A DNA stretch of 15,233 nt from contig JBIOUF010000305.1 of the NCBI GenBank assembly GCA_044866695.1, positions 1-15,233 on the forward strand. Reading direction: 5' to 3'. Below the pieces are notes generated by a model that was not told where the DNA came from, ran no database searches, and saw only the letters and a list, made by a program, of their open reading frames with translations. Source of the DNA: JBIOUF01 sp044866695. Its GTDB lineage: Bacteria > Actinomycetota > Actinomycetes > Propionibacteriales > Nocardioidaceae. The position numbers were made by a program, and so were the translations under genes. This document shows, one piece after another, positions 12,973 through 15,233 of this stretch (positions are counted from its first letter, which is position 1; every line of letters begins with the position of its first letter).

Positions 12973-14244
12973 GTGTCTTCCTTCCCCGGTCCGACCCGGC
13001 GCCGAACCGCAGCGGTGCTCGTCGTGGGGGCGCTGCTGCTCGGCGGACCCCTGCTGGCCGCCGCCGCGCCGCTCGCGTCCGCGGCCCCCGGCGACGACCT
13101 CGCGGGCAAGAAGCAGCGCGTCGAACGCAGCCTGCGCACCACCCACGACGACCTGGACTCCTCGAGCAGACGGCTGCGGCGGAGCACGGCGGCGCTGCTC
13201 CGGGCCCGCGCCGAGCTGGGCGCCGCCCGGGCCGAGCTGGTCAGCACCCGTGGCGCCCTGGCCGCGGCCCGCGCGCTCGACGTGCAGATGCAGGCTCGGC
13301 TGGACGCCGCGCGGGCCCGCCTGGCCCGCGCTCGCGCGAACCTGGCCGAGGGCCGCCGCCGGGTGGACGAGCAGGACCGCGTGCTGAGCGCGGTGGTCGT
13401 CGACGGCTACCAGGCCGGCACTCCGGGCCTGCTCGGGCTGGAGGCGGTGCTCACCTCCGACGACCCGGCCCAGCTGAACGGCGAGCTGAGCTCGATGCGC
13501 ACGGTCGCCGACAAGCAGGACGCCGTCCTCGACCGGCTCCGGGCCGCTCGCGTCGTGCTGGCCGTCCACGAGCACGAGACCGAGGCCGCCGAGGCGGAGG
13601 TGGCGCAGGCCCGTGCGGCGGCCGCCGAGAACCTCCGCACCCGGCAGGCGCTCGAGGCTCGGGCCCAGGCGGAGGCGGCCCGGGTCGGCGACCTGGTCGC
13701 TGCCCGCGGCCACGCCCGGCGGGCCGCCGTCGCGGCGAAGAACGCCGACCTGGCCCGGCTGCGCCGGCTGGAGCGGGAGCGGGACCGCATCACCAGGCTG
13801 ATCCGCGAGCGGGCCTCCCGCGGCTCGGGGGCCAGCCCGGCCAGCGGCGGCGGGTACCTCGACTACCCGGTCGCCGGCAGGCTGACCTCGCCGTACGGCT
13901 GGCGCACCCACCCGATCTGGGGGTACCGCTCCCTCCACGACGGCGTCGACCTGGCCGCCGGCTGCGGAACGCCGGTCCGCGCCGCCGCGGCCGGCCGGGT
14001 GATCTCGGAGTACTACCAGAGCGCCTGGGGCAACCGGCTCATCATCGACCACGGGGTCCGCTCCGGGGTGGGGCTGGCCACGATCGCCAACCACCTCAGC
14101 GGCTACGCGGTCGGCACCGGCGCCCGGGTGCGGCGCGGCCAGGTGGTCGGGTACGTCGGCACCACCGGCTGGTCCACCGGGTGCCACGTGCACTTCAGCG
14201 TCCTGGAGAACGGCGTCCCGGTCGACCCGCTGAAGTGGCTGTGA
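12973..14244 (+). CDS. Secreted coiled-coil M23 (LytM) peptidoglycan peptidase, probable FtsEX client
   Basis: This is a 423-residue exported protein. The N-terminus has RRR then a hydrophobic core (AAVLVVGALLLGGPLLAAAA) and a likely cleavage after ASA near residue 37. Residues about 44-285 are an Ala/Arg/Glu-rich coiled coil in two parts, separated by a globular VVVDGYQAGTPGLLGLEAVL stretch. The M23 domain starts near residue 297 (YPVAGRLTSPYGWRTHPIWG) with metal ligands His322 and Asp326 (HDGVD) and the HVH pair His405/His407. All expected catalytic ligands are present, so it should cut peptidoglycan cross-links. The layout equals that of E. coli EnvC, and its place beside ftsX suggests FtsEX control. 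GTG at 12973 retains the basic n-region; GAAGG lies 11 nt upstream. It is not a RipC-type NlpC/P60 enzyme. Confidence 0.9.
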   Translation: MSSFPGPTRRRTAAVLVVGALLLGGPLLAAAAPLASAAPGDDLAGKKQRVERSLRTTHDDLDSSSRRLRRSTAALLRARAELGAARAELVSTRGALAAARALDVQMQARLDAARARLARARANLAEGRRRVDEQDRVLSAVVVDGYQAGTPGLLGLEAVLTSDDPAQLNGELSSMRTVADKQDAVLDRLRAARVVLAVHEHETEAAEAEVAQARAAAAENLRTRQALEARAQAEAARVGDLVAARGHARRAAVAAKNADLARLRRLERERDRITRLIRERASRGSGASPASGGGYLDYPVAGRLTSPYGWRTHPIWGYRSLHDGVDLAAGCGTPVRAAAAGRVISEYYQSAWGNRLIIDHGVRSGVGLATIANHLSGYAVGTGARVRRGQVVGYVGTTGWSTGCHVHFSVLENGVPVDPLKWL

Positions 14245-14269
14245 GCCCAACCCGGTTGCAGGGGACTGC

Positions 14270-14275
14270 GACAAT
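14270..14275 (+). promoter_or_regulatory. Putative -10 element of a leaderless smpB transcript
   Basis: GACAAT is followed by seven bases and the smpB ATG at 14283, with no Shine-Dalgarno sequence in between. It matches TATAAT at four of six positions. TTGCAG (14256-14261) is only 8 bp upstream, too close for a -35. It suggests smpB can be transcribed independently of the peptidase gene. Confidence 0.35.
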
Positions 14276-14282
14276 CGCCGGT

Positions 14283-14759
14283 ATGGCGAAGGAGCGAGGT
14301 CGCAAGGTCGTCGCCACCAACCGGAAGGCACGCCACGACTACCACATCGAGGACACCTACGAGGCCGGCATCGTGCTGCAGGGCACCGAGGTGAAGTCGC
14401 TGCGCGCCGGCCGGGTCTCGCTTACCGACGGGTTCGCCGAGGTGGAGGATGGCGAGGCGTACCTGGTGGGCGTCCACATCCCCGTCTACACCGAGGGCAC
14501 CTGGACCAACCACGCCCCGCGGCGGCGCCGCAAGCTGCTGCTGCACCGAGGCGAGATCGACAAGATCGACGCCCGGGTCCGGGAGCGGGGGCTCACCCTG
14601 GTGCCGCTGGCGCTGTACTTCGCCGACGGCCGGGCGAAGGTCGAGATCGGCCTGGCCCGCGGCAAGAAGACCTACGACAAGCGGCACGCCATCGCCGAGC
14701 GCACCGCCCGCCGGGAGGCCGAGGTCGCCCTCGGCCGCCGCGCCAAGGGCATCGGGTGA
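14283..14759 (+). CDS. smpB: SsrA-binding protein SmpB
   Basis: SmpB binds the tRNA-like domain of tmRNA and delivers it to ribosomes stalled on messages without a stop codon. The 158-residue protein shows the family pattern: KVVATNRKARHDYHIEDTYEAGIVLQGTEVKSLRAG at the start, the HIPVYTEGTWTNHAPRRRRKLLLH core, ALYFADGRAKVEIGLARGKKTYDKR, and the basic C-terminal tail (AERTARREAEVALGRRAKG) that enters the empty mRNA channel. It lies 38 bp after the M23 gene and 74 bp before ssrA, its functional partner. The ATG start at MAKERG is the family norm. Confidence 0.97.
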   Translation: MAKERGRKVVATNRKARHDYHIEDTYEAGIVLQGTEVKSLRAGRVSLTDGFAEVEDGEAYLVGVHIPVYTEGTWTNHAPRRRRKLLLHRGEIDKIDARVRERGLTLVPLALYFADGRAKVEIGLARGKKTYDKRHAIAERTARREAEVALGRRAKGIG

Positions 14760-14804
14760 GCGGACGGCCCGGAATACCCGGCGGCGCCGGTCGGTTGACC
14801 CCGG

Positions 14805-14810
14805 TAGACT
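14805..14810 (+). promoter_or_regulatory. Putative -10 element of ssrA
   Basis: TAGACT lies 23 bp before the mature tmRNA 5' end, which would leave a precursor leader of roughly 16 nt to be removed by RNase P. TTGACC at 14795-14800 is only 4 bp upstream and cannot be its -35. The hexamer is identical to the one before ftsE. Confidence 0.4.
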
Positions 14811-14833
14811 GCCATCGCAGTGACAACTCAACA

Positions 14834-15202
14834 GGGGCTGATCGGTTTCGACTTGGGACGTCCGTTCCAGGGGAAGCGGGTCGAGGATCCAGGGTCATCT
14901 CGTGAACGATCCCTGGGAACCAACAACTGCCAACGTCAAGCGCAGTTCGTTCGCTCTCGCCGCCTGAGGCGAGACCGAACGGGTCAGGCTGAGGACGCCT
15001 CCGACTCAGGTCCTGGCCTCATCTAGGAGGCTTGCCGGACATCCCTCGTCGTAGGGGATGACCCGGGACTCTCATACGACTGAGCCTGTCGGTGACGCGT
15101 CCGTCCGAGCACCGGGGCTGAGAAAGCGCTAGGCGGACTGCACCCGGAGAAGACCTGGCACGACGCCGAAGGACGCGGGTTCGATTCCCGCCAGCTCCAC
15201 CA
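14834..15202 (+). ncRNA. ssrA: Transfer-messenger RNA (tmRNA)
   Basis: tmRNA rescues stalled ribosomes by acting first as alanyl-tRNA and then as mRNA for a degradation tag. The 5' end GGGGCTG (14834-14840) pairs with CAGCTCC (15192-15198) to form the acceptor stem, with one G-U pair; discriminator A is at 15199 and encoded CCA at 15200-15202. The T arm GCGGGTTCGATTCCCGC is seen just before. The 5' segment GGTTTCGACTT and CAGGGGAAGCGGGTCG are typical of actinobacterial tmRNA. The tag reading frame is 14929-14967. Helix 5 follows from TCTCGCC (14955-14961) and GGCGAGA (14968-14974), holding the tag stop codon in its loop. Length is 369 nt. smpB lies directly upstream. Confidence 0.96.
14929..14967 (+). 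other. tmRNA tag-peptide reading frame
   Basis: Within ssrA the resume codon GCC begins a 12-codon frame, ANVKRSSFALAA, ended by TGA at 14965-14967. The hydrophobic ALAA end is the signal recognised by ClpXP-type proteases, and the AN start and LAA end agree with known tags. Actinobacterial tags are often longer (Streptomyces-type tags also end FALAA), so this is a short form. One alanine is additionally added from the charged tmRNA. Confidence 0.9.
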
Positions 15203-15217
15203 GCCCAGCTCCACCAG
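15191..15217. repeat. 13-bp direct repeat duplicating the ssrA 3' end
   Basis: CCAGCTCCACCAG occurs at 15191-15203, covering the last 12 bases of tmRNA, and again at 15205-15217, one base later. The 3' ends of ssrA genes are common targets of tyrosine-recombinase integration, which leaves direct repeats of the terminal bases. Here the copies are adjacent rather than flanking an island, so this could be a scar, a tandem attachment site or chance duplication. The window ends 16 bp later. Confidence 0.55.
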
Positions 15218-15233
15218 ACAGCGTCCGGCGCCG

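Noticed and set aside
15160..15202. A separate tRNA gene suggested by the T arm and CCA
   Set aside because: There is no anticodon arm at the right distance; the T arm and acceptor belong to tmRNA, whose 5' half pairs at 14834.
15023..15214. Minus-strand frame encoding WSWRESNPRPSAS
   Set aside because: This is the familiar false translation of the antisense of a tRNA-like 3' end; it lies over the tmRNA.

Overview
The window is high-GC throughout (third codon positions mostly G or C), uses GTG starts freely, and carries gene neighbourhoods typical of Actinobacteria: accA3 near maf, a tadABC-pilin-tadE/G cluster laid out like Mycobacterium tuberculosis Rv3659c-Rv3654c, and prfB-ftsE-ftsX-smpB-ssrA. 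The overall flavour is Nocardioidaceae-like, but the genus is an inference. No transposase, integrase or CRISPR array was seen.

Region 1 (1-4805), lipid and acyl-CoA metabolism plus housekeeping. A truncated acyl-CoA carboxylase alpha chain (minus strand) is divergent from an acyl-CoA dehydrogenase (plus). The dehydrogenase converges on maf, a nucleotide pyrophosphatase of the house-cleaning type. maf lies 13 nt downstream of a DUF885 putative metallo-hydrolase on the minus strand and is probably co-transcribed with it.

Region 2 (4806-9812), a compact Tad/Flp-pilus-type secretion cluster on the plus strand. In order it holds a possible 50-residue leader ORF, the TadA ATPase, TadB and TadC membrane platform proteins, a 65-residue pilin-like peptide, two TadE-like pseudopilins and a TadG-like protein. 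Most junctions are 4-bp stop/start overlaps. The pilin-like gene alone has a consensus Shine-Dalgarno sequence. No prepilin peptidase, TadZ/Ssd or secretin is present in the window.

Region 3 (9813-10112), a 300-bp non-coding block. It is built from four tandem 32-bp units, an inverted-repeat hairpin and three tandem 22-bp units, followed by a putative leaderless promoter for prfB. This is the least explained part of the window.

Region 4 (10113-15233), translation and division. prfB (RF2, no frameshift) is followed by ftsE and ftsX (the ABC-like regulator of cell-wall hydrolysis) and a secreted coiled-coil M23 peptidase that is the likely FtsEX client. Then come smpB and ssrA (tmRNA), the two partners of ribosome rescue. 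The 3' end of ssrA is followed at once by a second copy of its terminal 13 bp, reminiscent of an integration-site footprint.

Several genes (DUF885, prfB, ftsE, smpB) have a -10-like hexamer 6 to 9 nt before the start codon, which suggests leaderless transcription.
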